A stretch of DNA of 62,769 nucleotides from Pseudohaliea rubra DSM 19751. Its GTDB lineage: Bacteria; Pseudomonadota; Gammaproteobacteria; Pseudomonadales; Halieaceae. The stretch spans positions 1-62,769 of the forward strand of contig NZ_KN234759.1 of the NCBI RefSeq assembly GCF_000764025.1, written 5' to 3'. Of the stretch, positions 27,051 through 35,513 are shown piece by piece. The notes below the pieces were generated by a model. It did not search any database. It saw nothing but the letters and a program-made list of their open reading frames with translations, and had not been told where the DNA came from. A program made the position numbers and the translations under genes. Numbering within the stretch: position 1 is the stretch's first letter; each line of letters starts with the position of its first letter.

Positions 27051-28510
27051 CGAACCAACTGCCCATCCTGCTGTTCCTGACACCCTTTGTCGCGGGTGTC
27101 GCCATGCCCCTATTGACGGCGAAGCGTCCTGGCTGGTGCCGGCCTGTCACCCTGGGGACCGTAGCCCTGCTGCTGTTCCTGGCGCTGCTGAACCTGGTGC
27201 ATGTGCTGACCTACGGCCCGATGGAATATGCTCTGGGAGGCTGGGCTGCACCCCTGGGCATTGCCTGGCTGAATGATTCGCTGGCTGCCATGCTGATTCT
27301 GACCGTGGCCTTTGTTGCCCAGGTGACACTGCTGTATGGATATCAGGTCACTTCCCCGGGGCTCGAGCGCAGCATGGCCTACTACGCGCTGGTGCTGATG
27401 CTGCTGACCGGCCTCATCGGTATTGTCTTTGCCGCCGATCTGTTCAACCTGTTCGTCTTTCTGGAAGTCGCCGCGCTGGCGGCCTACGCTCTGGCCGGCG
27501 CGGCAGGTGGTAAAAGCGCAGTGTTCGCCTTCCGCTATCTGCTCCTGGGCTCACTGGGGGCGGCGCTCTACCTGCTCGGCGTCGGCCACCTGTACGTGGC
27601 CACGGGCACCCTCAACATGGCGGATCTCGCGATCCGCATCCCCGGGCTGCTGAGTTCCACCGCTGTGGCAAGCGGCCTGATTTACATCTTTCTGGGCTTG
27701 TCCATAAAGATGGCGCTTCTGCCGCTGCACGGCTGGCTCCCCGATGCCTACCGGAATGCGCCGAATGCAGTGACGCCCCTGCTGGCCGCCACCATCACCA
27801 AAATATCTCTGGCGGCCTGGGTGCGCATTGAACACTCGCTGATTCTTCCAGGTATTGAGGTCGGCGCGGTGCCGGTGCTGGTGCTGCTGGAAGAGCTGGG
27901 TGTGATCGCTGCCCTTGCGGGGGGCGCGCTGGCGCTGGTGCAGACGGACATAAAGCGTATGTTCGCCTATGCCGGTATCGGCCACGTCGGGCTGATCCTG
28001 GTGGGTGTCAGCCTGGGCAATGCCACGGGCTTTGCCGGCGGCATGGCTTACCTCATCAATGACGCGGTCATGCAGGTCGCTCTGTTCATGATAGCGGGCG
28101 CCCTGCTGCACCTGCACGGTGTGCGCACGCTGGATGAACTGCGCGCCATGCAAACGCCTTCCCCCTGGCTCACCGGCTCACTGCTTGTCGTTGCCATAGG
28201 TATGGTGGGTCTCCCGCCGACCGGCGGCTTCTTCGGCAAGTGGAACATCGTGCTCGGGGCGCTGGAAGCGGAGCATTATCTGGCGGCTTTCTCGGTACTC
28301 GCGTCCACGCTGCTGACCCTTGGGTTCTTCATCAAGGTGTTCGCCTGCTGGTTCCATGCAGCGGCGGCTGACGCACCGGCCCCGCCGGAAATGACTGCCC
28401 CACTCAGCACGGCCCTCGGGCTCACCGCCATCGCGATTGTGGGGCTGGGTGTGTTCAGTGATCCCATCTTCCACCTGCTGGTCGGTTTTGCGTCTGGCGG
28501 GGGGGGCTAG
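27047..28510 (+). CDS. MrpD/NuoN-like antiporter subunit (MbhH-type)
   Basis: This 487-residue polytopic protein of the Proton_antipo_M family has the buried Glu in FVFLEVAALAAYAL and the channel Lys in GLSIKMALLPLHGWLPDAY, the Glu/Lys pair needed for cation translocation. The segment APNAVTPLLAATITKISL marks it as MrpD-like rather than NuoM. It is the first of three antiporter-like subunits in the operon. Confidence 0.87.
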   Translation: MTNQLPILLFLTPFVAGVAMPLLTAKRPGWCRPVTLGTVALLLFLALLNLVHVLTYGPMEYALGGWAAPLGIAWLNDSLAAMLILTVAFVAQVTLLYGYQVTSPGLERSMAYYALVLMLLTGLIGIVFAADLFNLFVFLEVAALAAYALAGAAGGKSAVFAFRYLLLGSLGAALYLLGVGHLYVATGTLNMADLAIRIPGLLSSTAVASGLIYIFLGLSIKMALLPLHGWLPDAYRNAPNAVTPLLAATITKISLAAWVRIEHSLILPGIEVGAVPVLVLLEELGVIAALAGGALALVQTDIKRMFAYAGIGHVGLILVGVSLGNATGFAGGMAYLINDAVMQVALFMIAGALLHLHGVRTLDELRAMQTPSPWLTGSLLVVAIGMVGLPPTGGFFGKWNIVLGALEAEHYLAAFSVLASTLLTLGFFIKVFACWFHAAAADAPAPPEMTAPLSTALGLTAIAIVGLGVFSDPIFHLLVGFASGGGG

Positions 28511-28515
28511 CCGTT

Positions 28516-30552
28516 ATGTTGATTTACGCGCTGATACCCCTGCTGCCCCTGCTCGCCGCCCTGGTGCTCGGGCTGTTCGGCGCGCGCCTGGAGGCATACG
28601 GCCACAAGCTGGTCGTTCCCGCGGTGACGGCGGCCTTTCTGCTGTCCGTCGCGCTGTTCGCTGAGGTTGCGGCGAACGGCGCTGTACATATTCACCTGTA
28701 CCGCCTGCTGGAAGTCGGTCGCCTGCAGATAGATGCCGGTCTCTACATCGATGAACTCACCGTCCTGCTGCTGCTGCTGGTCACCGGCGTCAGCGCGGTA
28801 GTGCAGGTGTACGCGGCGCGCTACATGATCGGCGATGCGCGGCACAGCCGCTTTTTCGCGCTGACCGCCCTTTTTACCGGCGCCATGACGGTACTGGTCA
28901 TGAGCAGCAATCTTTTGCTGACGTTCATGTTCTGGGAGGTCATGGGGCTGTGCTCCTATCTGCTGGTGTCCCATTACGGGGAGCGCGATAACGCGGCCCG
29001 TGCCGCCACGCGGGTATTCCTGGTGAACGCCGTCGCGGACGTCGGCCTGTTCTGCGGTGTCATCCTCGCCTACATGACCTTCGGCACCCTAAGCATTCCG
29101 GAGATCCTGACTCAGGTGCAATCCGGGCCCGGGATTCCGGCGCAGACGGCGACGGCGCTGACGCTGTGTCTCTTTATCGGGGCCATGGGCAAGTCGGCGC
29201 AGGTGCCGGCCCACGCCTGGCTGCCCCTGGCCATGGAAGCTCCCACGCCGGTGTCAGCCCTTATCCATGCGGCAACCATGGTCAACGCAGGTCCCTTCCT
29301 CCTGGTGCGGCTGAGCCCCCTCATCATACTTTCCGATGTCGGCATGGCGATCATCGCCGGGGTCGGCGCGACGACTGCCCTGTTCGGCGCGGTGGTGTCG
29401 CTTACGCAGACCGACATAAAACGCACCCTGGCCTACTCGACCATCAGCCAGTTGGGCTTTATGGTTTTTCTGTGCGGTGTTGGCGCCTTTGCGGCAGCCA
29501 TATTCCACCTGGTGGCACACGGCTGTTTCAAGGCATTTCTGTTCCTCTCGACAGGCAACGCCCTGGCGGCCACCCACCGGCGCTTCGACACGCCCCGGCC
29601 ACCCCAGGCCGCCCCGGGCAGCCTGTTCCTCTGGGCCCTGGTGCTGTCGCTGGTCCCACCGCTGGTGGTGTTTTCCGGCGCCTATCGCAGCCTTTGGCTG
29701 GCGCAGGGTTTCAGCAGTGCCAGTGTCGCCCTGTGGGTAGTAGGGCTCGGTACCGTTTTTTTCACGGCAGTTTACCTGTATCGGGGTTTCAGCACGGTCT
29801 TCCATCACGACGTGACCGGCACAGTCCCGGGCCAGCGAGTGCGGCCCTCGCCTGCGTCCGCCGGCCTGGTGCTGGGGTTGGCAGGTGTAACCGCGATTCT
29901 GATTGCCGCGCTGCTGGTGACCTGGCAATGGTTTGCCTCGTTCCTGGCGCCTGCCCTGGCGACAGCGTCCCTTAGCAGCGACGCTCAGCAGCCGGCCGGG
30001 ATGGATGCCGGCCCCTCGTCGTCGATGTGGCTTCTCTGGCCGCTGCTAACGGGTCTGCTGGGAATCGCGGCTGCCTACACGCAGGCGCGTCGCGCTGCGC
30101 CCGGGTCTGAGCCAGCCTGGAGAAAGCGCCTTTATGTTTTTTTCCTGAACAAGGGATATTTCAACGAGCTGTACGATAGCCTCATCGTGCGCCCCACCCT
30201 CAACAGCGCCCGCTGGCTGTGGAAAGCCATAGACCGGGATATTGTCGATCGACTGGTGCTGTCACTGGGCGCCGGCAGCGTGGCTGGCGCCCGGCGCCTG
30301 GGCCGGATCGACATGGCGGTGGATCGGCAGCTGGCGGGCGTGGGGAGCGGCAGTGTTGTCCTTGCGCGGTGGCTGGGCCGCACCGTCGATACCGGCGGTA
30401 TCAGCAGAACCGTCGACAGCGTGGGCAGAGGTGCGGACGTCTCGGGCCATGCTGCCGAGCGTATGGAGCCGCGCACGCTGCAGCATCATCTGCTGGTGGT
30501 GGTCCTATGGCTGGTCGCAGCACTGATCTTCTTTTACCTGGTAGCGGGATAG
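28516..30552 (+). CDS. NuoL-like (DabB-type) proton/cation-translocating subunit
   Basis: This 678-residue protein has the NuoL N-terminal domain and channel residues: Glu in FMFWEVMGLCSYLLVSHYG, Lys in IGAMGKSAQVPAHAWLP, then EAPTPVSALIHAATMVNAG. The C-terminal about 140 residues (FLNKGYFNELYDSLIV ... ending in a hydrophobic anchor) resemble the long lateral helix that NuoL uses to brace its partners. DabB of two-gene DAB systems belongs to this NuoL-like family, so this could be the direct DabA partner. It follows the MrpD-like gene by 5 bp. Confidence 0.88.
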   Translation: MLIYALIPLLPLLAALVLGLFGARLEAYGHKLVVPAVTAAFLLSVALFAEVAANGAVHIHLYRLLEVGRLQIDAGLYIDELTVLLLLLVTGVSAVVQVYAARYMIGDARHSRFFALTALFTGAMTVLVMSSNLLLTFMFWEVMGLCSYLLVSHYGERDNAARAATRVFLVNAVADVGLFCGVILAYMTFGTLSIPEILTQVQSGPGIPAQTATALTLCLFIGAMGKSAQVPAHAWLPLAMEAPTPVSALIHAATMVNAGPFLLVRLSPLIILSDVGMAIIAGVGATTALFGAVVSLTQTDIKRTLAYSTISQLGFMVFLCGVGAFAAAIFHLVAHGCFKAFLFLSTGNALAATHRRFDTPRPPQAAPGSLFLWALVLSLVPPLVVFSGAYRSLWLAQGFSSASVALWVVGLGTVFFTAVYLYRGFSTVFHHDVTGTVPGQRVRPSPASAGLVLGLAGVTAILIAALLVTWQWFASFLAPALATASLSSDAQQPAGMDAGPSSSMWLLWPLLTGLLGIAAAYTQARRAAPGSEPAWRKRLYVFFLNKGYFNELYDSLIVRPTLNSARWLWKAIDRDIVDRLVLSLGAGSVAGARRLGRIDMAVDRQLAGVGSGSVVLARWLGRTVDTGGISRTVDSVGRGADVSGHAAERMEPRTLQHHLLVVVLWLVAALIFFYLVAG

Positions 30553-30559
30553 CCGGCCT

Positions 30560-32044
30560 ATGAGCACCTTCTTCTCCGACCATCTGCTCAGCATAATGAT
30601 CGCCGTGCCGTTCCTGGGCATCGTGGGTCTCGCTTTTGTACAGTCCCGTTGGTGGATCCTCTCCACCACGCTGGCGGTAACGCTGGTAAGCCTCGCGCTG
30701 GCGGTTCTGCTCTGGCTCGGTTTTGACACCTCGGAGCAGGGCATGCAGTTCGTCGAGCGTGCGCAGTGGATGCCCACCTTCGGAATTGAGTACGCGGTCG
30801 GTGTAGACGGGGTGAGCCTGTTGATGGTTTTGCTGACCAGTATGCTGCCACCGCTATGTGTCCTGGCCTCCTGGGAGAGTATCACCAGCCGCCTGAAGGC
30901 GTTCATGATGCTGATCCTCCTGGTAGAGGGCGCCATGCTCGTTGTATTCACCGCTCTGGACGCCTTCCTGTTCTTCATGCTCTGGGAAGTGACCATGATC
31001 CCCATGTACTTCATGATCGTGCTGTGGGGCGGCCCCAACCGTGTCGCAGCGGGGCTGAAGTACGTGATTTACAGCCTGGCGGGCAGCCTGCTTCTGCTGG
31101 TGGGCATCCTTGGGCTGTCCCTGCAGGCCGATACCTTCAACATTGCCCTGTTGGCGGAGCACGAGTACTCGGCCGCATCCCAACGGTGGATTTTCCTGGC
31201 GTTGTTCCTCGGCTTTGCCATAAAACTTCCCATGCTGCCTTTCCACACCTGGCTGCCCGACGCCCACTCGGAGGCGCCGACCGCGGGGAGCGTGCTGCTG
31301 GCGGGGGTCCTGCTGAAGATGGGTGGCTATGGCCTGATACGCTTCTGTCTGCCGATTTTTCCGGAGGTGGCGACGACGTACATGCCTTTCCTGCTGTGGC
31401 TTTCGGTGGCGGGCATTCTCTACGGTGGCTACATGGCGCTGGCCCAGTCGGATCTCAAGCGCCTCGTCGCCTATTCTTCCGTATCCCACATGGGTTTTGT
31501 GACCCTGGGCATCTTCTCGTTGAACAACGAAGGCATTCAGGGCGCCATTCTGCAGATGATGACCCACGGCCTCACCACCGGGGCGATGTTCCTGATCGTG
31601 GGTCAGCTTTACGACCGCACCCACAGTCGGGAGATTGCCGACTACGGCGGCCTTTACAAGCGTATGCCGCGCTTCGTCGCCCTGTTGAGTCTTTTTGCCG
31701 TGGCATCTTTCGGTCTGCCCGCTACGTCCAATTTCATTGGCGAGTTCCTGATTCTGGTCGGCGTTTCGTCCCGGCACTTCGTCTTTGTGGTGCTGGCCAT
31801 GGGGGGGATCGTGCTCGGCGCCGCCTACATGCTGTGGATGTTGCAACGGGTCGCTCTGGGGACAGCGCGCACGGAAGCAGCCCGGCAACTCACCGACCTT
31901 GGGTCGCGGGAGTTGCTGACGCTGGCACCGCTGGTGATTGCAGTGCTTGGTGTCGGCCTATACCCGGGCCCGCTGCTTGAGGTGATGCATGCCAGCGTCA
32001 CCCATGTTGTGGCGCAGTTCGCAGCGGTACTGCCAGCGCCCTGA
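30560..32044 (+). CDS. NuoM-like proton-translocating subunit
   Basis: This 494-residue antiporter-like protein has the NuoM-type Glu segment FMLWEVTMIPMYFMIVLWGG, the channel lysine in FAIKLPMLPFHTWLPDAHS, and the following EAPTAGSVLLAGVLLKMGGYG. It is the last gene of the DabA operon, followed by a terminator-like hairpin. No NuoH, NuoN, quinone-binding or NADH-binding subunits are present, so this is not a Complex I operon. Confidence 0.9.
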   Translation: MSTFFSDHLLSIMIAVPFLGIVGLAFVQSRWWILSTTLAVTLVSLALAVLLWLGFDTSEQGMQFVERAQWMPTFGIEYAVGVDGVSLLMVLLTSMLPPLCVLASWESITSRLKAFMMLILLVEGAMLVVFTALDAFLFFMLWEVTMIPMYFMIVLWGGPNRVAAGLKYVIYSLAGSLLLLVGILGLSLQADTFNIALLAEHEYSAASQRWIFLALFLGFAIKLPMLPFHTWLPDAHSEAPTAGSVLLAGVLLKMGGYGLIRFCLPIFPEVATTYMPFLLWLSVAGILYGGYMALAQSDLKRLVAYSSVSHMGFVTLGIFSLNNEGIQGAILQMMTHGLTTGAMFLIVGQLYDRTHSREIADYGGLYKRMPRFVALLSLFAVASFGLPATSNFIGEFLILVGVSSRHFVFVVLAMGGIVLGAAYMLWMLQRVALGTARTEAARQLTDLGSRELLTLAPLVIAVLGVGLYPGPLLEVMHASVTHVVAQFAAVLPAP

Positions 32045-32069
32045 CCAGCCGGCCAGCTCACGGAGCGGC

Positions 32070-32096
32070 AGCGCCGGACGCCGGGGCGCTTTCTCC
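32070..32096 (+). terminator. Intrinsic terminator after the DabA-Mrp operon
   Basis: AGCGCC (32070-32075) pairs with GGCGCT (32085-32090), enclosing a 9-nt GC-rich loop, and is followed by TTCTCC. It lies 26 bp after the nuoM-like stop. Confidence 0.55.
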
Positions 32097-32099
32097 TAC

Positions 32100-32140
32100 A
32101 GTCCTGAACACCTTGTTCAGTAGAACAGGCCTGCAGGACT
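32100..32140. terminator. Hairpin between convergent operons
   Basis: An outer stem AGTCCTG/CAGGACT (32100-32106, 32134-32140) surrounds an inner stem of 7 bp (32112-32118 with 32123-32129) and an AGTA loop. It sits just beyond the convergent LuxR gene's stop and could serve as a terminator for either strand; T-runs are short. Confidence 0.4.
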
Positions 32141-32145
32141 CCTGA

Positions 32146-32658
32146 CTACTGCCCCGCCGCGGTGCGCCGGCGGGGCAGGAAGTGCGTGTCGATACCCTGG
32201 TCGCGCAGCTTGCTGTAGACGCGGTTCAGGTGGGTACGCAGCGTGGCGTGGCTGATGCCGAGATCGCCGGTGATCTCCGTGTTGCTGCGGCCGCGCAGCA
32301 GCAGGGAGACAACCTCAAGCTCCCGCGGCGTGAGGTCCTGAGCCCGGTAGTAGGCCATGGCCTCCTCGTATTTCTTGTCCAGCGGCTGGAGCAGGGTGAC
32401 CATGCGCTCGCTGCTGCAGATGAGCGTGACATCGTAGTGGCCGTCCTCGATGCGGGCATTGCGATGCACTGTCGTGCCCCAGTCGGGCCACTGCAGGCTG
32501 TCATCATCCCGGTGCAGAGCCATGCAGCCATCCTCGCAGACCTCGCCGCTGCGGTCGCCGCAGATGCTGCGGCAGCGGTCGTTCTGCGCGAGCACCGCCC
32601 GCTCCGTGTCCTTGATGCAGATGCCGAGTTCGGCACCGGTGAGAGCTTCTTCGAGCAC
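32146..32658 (-). CDS. LuxR-type transcriptional regulator with Cys-rich sensor region
   Basis: This 170-residue regulator has an N-terminal PAS-like half and a C-terminal LuxR/FixJ helix-turn-helix (LTPRELEVVSLLLRGRSNTEI ... ISHATLRTHLNRVYSKL). Between them, residues 29-45 read CRSICGDRSGEVCEDGC, a Cx3C-x7-Cx3C cluster that could bind a metal or Fe-S centre or sense redox. The start is GTG 32658, 7 nt after GGAGG at the end of the ABC-exporter gene; an upstream start at 32724 would overlap that gene by 64 bp without a ribosome-binding site. It is the last gene of a minus-strand operon with the exporter and acyltransferase. Confidence 0.78.
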   Translation of the reverse strand: MLEEALTGAELGICIKDTERAVLAQNDRCRSICGDRSGEVCEDGCMALHRDDDSLQWPDWGTTVHRNARIEDGHYDVTLICSSERMVTLLQPLDKKYEEAMAYYRAQDLTPRELEVVSLLLRGRSNTEITGDLGISHATLRTHLNRVYSKLRDQGIDTHFLPRRRTAAGQ

Positions 32659-32660
32659 AA

Positions 32661-34454
32661 TCAATCCTCCATCGGGAGTGTAGAAAAACAGGGTATCGGA
32701 TTTGCCTGGCCGCCTGGGGTGCAATCGCGTGCCTTATTGACCGCGATCAAGTCCTTAGGGTGCAGGCCCGGTGCCGGGAGGCGGTAGACGCGGTCGGCGA
32801 TCTCCCCAAGGGCGGGCCGGTGCGATACCGCCAGGATTGTGAGCCTGCCCCGCAGCCCCCGGAGCGTGCGGCAGATCGCCGCCTCGCTGAAGTCGTCGAG
32901 GGCACTGGTCGCCTCGTCGAGGATCAGCAGCCGGGGCCAGTGGGCGAGGGCGCGGGCGATAAGGATGCGCTGGCGCTGTCCACCGGAGAGCCGCCCGCCC
33001 CGCTCCCCGACCACGTGGTCCAGGCCGTCTGGCAGGCGCGCGACGAGCTCCCAGGCGTCGGCCTCGCGCAGGGCGCGTTCCGCATCGATGGCGTCCAGCG
33101 TCGGGTCGCCGAGGGTAACGTTGTGCAGCACAGTGTCGTGGAGCAGATGGGTTTCCTGCGGGACGTAACCGATCTGCTGCCGCCAGGCGGTGAGCGCGGT
33201 GCACGCCAGCGGCTGGCCGTCGATCAGCACCTGCCCCGCGTCGGGGGTCGCAAAGCCCAGAACCAGATCGAGGAGGGTGGACTTGCCGGAGCCGGAGGGG
33301 CCCATGAGCGTGGTGATGCTGCCGGCGGCGATGTGCAGGTCGAGGCCGTCGAAGAGAGGTCTGTGGCCGTCCTTGTTGTCGTCCTTGTTGCCATAGGCGA
33401 AGCGGATGCGGGCAAGGGTGACCCCGTCGCGCAGCGGTGGCGGTGGCAGCGTGCCGCTCCGTTCTGCCGCCCCCCGGGCGGCGGCGATGGTGTCTTTGCA
33501 GGCCAGGTAGGCACTCTCTCCGATGGCCACCTTCTGGTACTCCTTCTGCACCTTGCCCAGCTGCGCCAGCATGCGCCCGAGTAAGAGCACCAGTGCAAGC
33601 ACGGTGGGGAAGGGCATCTGCAGGGGCGCAAGGGCGATATAGAGGCCGGCCACAATAGCGACGGCGAAGAGCTCCTCCTGGCCGGCAGTGAGGGCGGCGG
33701 CGCTGACCACCTGGCGGCGCAGTGCCCGGTCCAGGCGCTCGTTCTCGCTGACCAGTGCCGTCTCCACCAGTGCGCCCCGGCCCATGGCCTTGAGGGGACG
33801 AACGGAGAGCAGGATATCGGCCAGCTGCCCTGCCAGGTCCCGCATGGAGGCTGTCTGCCGTTGCCCGGCGCGGCGCGAGGCGCTGACCAGCAGGCTGCAG
33901 GCGCCGATGACCACGACGCCGGCGGCAAGGCCGACGAGCGTCGCCTGCCAGGAAATCGCCAGGGCAACACCGGCGTATACGAGCGCCTGCAGCAGGAAGG
34001 TCATGGCATTGACGCCGGCGAGGAAAGACGTGGCGACGCGCTGGCTTTCCATGCTCACGGTGTTGGTAAGTGCGCCGCCGGGGAGCTGCAGGAAGTGCTC
34101 CCAGCGGCTGGCCAGGGTGCTTGCCAGGAGGTCGTGGCGCAGCGCGGTGACAAAGCGGGTCGCCGTGGAGCCAACCTGGCTGTGGGCGAGGAGCAGCAGA
34201 GCGCTTTTCAATGTGATTGCGAGGAGGATCAGCAGTAGCAGCGGGCCCAGGGCCGGTTCGATGCCCGCCGCGGCGAGCCAGCCGGCAACCGTCTGGCCCG
34301 GGCCGTCGCCAGCCTGGCCCTCCACCGCCACGGTGAGCATCGGCAGAAGGCTGCCGAGCCCCAGGCCCTCGGAGAGACTGGCCAGCAGAAGAGCCAGCAG
34401 CATGACCGCGCCGCGCAGCGGGTAGCGCCGGAAGATGTCACCGAGGAGCTGCAA
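32661..34454 (-). CDS. ABC exporter, fused permease-ATPase (MsbA-like)
   Basis: This 597-residue half-transporter has an N-terminal six-helix permease domain (LRGAVMLLALLLASLSEGLGL...). The C-terminal ATPase has Walker A GPSGSGKSTLLDLVLG, signature LSGGQRQRILIARAL and Walker B LLILDEATSALDD. It would work as a homodimer exporting a lipid, glycolipid or peptide; the adjacent LpxL-like gene favours a lipid. I chose TTG 34454, because GAGG lies 7 nt upstream and the acyltransferase stop is only 2 bp away. The longer frame from 34529 lies inside the acyltransferase gene. Confidence 0.85.
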   Translation of the reverse strand: MQLLGDIFRRYPLRGAVMLLALLLASLSEGLGLGSLLPMLTVAVEGQAGDGPGQTVAGWLAAAGIEPALGPLLLLILLAITLKSALLLLAHSQVGSTATRFVTALRHDLLASTLASRWEHFLQLPGGALTNTVSMESQRVATSFLAGVNAMTFLLQALVYAGVALAISWQATLVGLAAGVVVIGACSLLVSASRRAGQRQTASMRDLAGQLADILLSVRPLKAMGRGALVETALVSENERLDRALRRQVVSAAALTAGQEELFAVAIVAGLYIALAPLQMPFPTVLALVLLLGRMLAQLGKVQKEYQKVAIGESAYLACKDTIAAARGAAERSGTLPPPPLRDGVTLARIRFAYGNKDDNKDGHRPLFDGLDLHIAAGSITTLMGPSGSGKSTLLDLVLGFATPDAGQVLIDGQPLACTALTAWRQQIGYVPQETHLLHDTVLHNVTLGDPTLDAIDAERALREADAWELVARLPDGLDHVVGERGGRLSGGQRQRILIARALAHWPRLLILDEATSALDDFSEAAICRTLRGLRGRLTILAVSHRPALGEIADRVYRLPAPGLHPKDLIAVNKARDCTPGGQANPIPCFSTLPMED

Positions 34455-34456
34455 GG

Positions 34457-35371
34457 TCAGGCCTCGATGCTGCCGGGCCAGCGCCGCCGCATGCACAGCC
34501 ATTGGCCGGGCTGCTCCCGAATCCAGCACTCGAACAGCGCATTCAGGCGCCGGCTAAGCGCGATGACACCCGCGCGCGACCGGTCTTTGCCGTCGAGCGG
34601 TGCCAGCACTCGGACCCGGTAGCGGCCGTGCTGCAGGCGTTCCACCCGCACCGGGATCAGCGGTCGCCCCTGGCGCAGGGCGAGCCAGGCCGGGCTGATG
34701 GCGGTCATGGCCGGGCGGCCGAAGAAGGGCAGTGCCTCGCCGAAGTCTGTGCGCTGATCCGAAAGCAGGCCCACGGAGCGGCCTTGCTTCAGAGCGCCGA
34801 GGAGGGTGCGGATGGAATCGGTCTTGGGCACGAAATCACAGCCGAGCACGTCGCGGTGGCGCTGCAGCATGGCATCCACTCGCGGGTTGCTCTGGGGTGC
34901 GTAGACAACGCTCAGGGCGATCCCCAGGCGGCTGAGGGCCAGCCCCGGGAGTTCCCAGTTGGCCAGGTGCGCGGTCACAAACACCGCCGGCTCACCGGCT
35001 TCGATGAGCGCCCGGCTGCTGGGGTGCACTGCGGTCTCCAGGGCGTCCGCGTCCCCTTCGCTGTAGCGGTTGAGATGCGGGTATTCGGCGAGCACCGCTC
35101 CGAAATTGCCCCAGACATCCCTGGCCAGGGCCTCCCAGGAGGCCGGGGTGAGCGTCGGGTAGGCGAGTTCGAGGTTCCGCCTGACGAAGCGTTGCTTGCC
35201 GGTGAGGGGCCCAAGGCGGCGGAACAGCTGGGCCCCCACCGTCGCAGCAGTCCGGGGCGGCAGCAGGCCGGCGCCGCGCCAGAAGACGCCGAGGGCGAAC
35301 GCCTGGGCGCGCCAGGCGAGGCGACGGGACCAGGGCGGTCGGGCCGCCGGGGTCAGGGTTCGGGCGGTCAT
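34457..35371 (-). CDS. LpxL/HtrB-family lysophospholipid or lipid A acyltransferase
   Basis: This 304-residue protein has the acyltransferase active-site motif HLANWE (H-x4-E) near residue 134 and a later SDQRTDFGEALPFFGRPA block, both typical of the LpxL/LpxM group, plus an N-terminal membrane-associated helix. Family enzymes add secondary acyl chains to lipid A or other lipids at the inner membrane. It is the first gene of the operon with the ABC exporter, and divergent from an ELM1-like gene, as if part of an envelope-lipid unit. Which lipid is acylated cannot be read from sequence. Confidence 0.82.
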   Translation of the reverse strand: MTARTLTPAARPPWSRRLAWRAQAFALGVFWRGAGLLPPRTAATVGAQLFRRLGPLTGKQRFVRRNLELAYPTLTPASWEALARDVWGNFGAVLAEYPHLNRYSEGDADALETAVHPSSRALIEAGEPAVFVTAHLANWELPGLALSRLGIALSVVYAPQSNPRVDAMLQRHRDVLGCDFVPKTDSIRTLLGALKQGRSVGLLSDQRTDFGEALPFFGRPAMTAISPAWLALRQGRPLIPVRVERLQHGRYRVRVLAPLDGKDRSRAGVIALSRRLNALFECWIREQPGQWLCMRRRWPGSIEA

Positions 35372-35513
35372 AGCGTGTAGACGGTCCGCGGGTTTGACAT
35401 GGCGCGCACCCTAGCAAAGGGCGTGGCGCGATCGGATAAGCCCCTGGGGTGGATTGCCGCGCGCGACCCCTGGGCTAGCTTCGGCGCCTCTTTCGTCGAC
35501 AGCCCCGGGAACC

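Noticed and set aside
24637-32044. A Complex I or hydrogenase operon
   Set aside because: No NuoB, C, D, E, F, G, H, I homologue and no NiFe-hydrogenase large or small subunit is present; only antiporter-like membrane subunits are.
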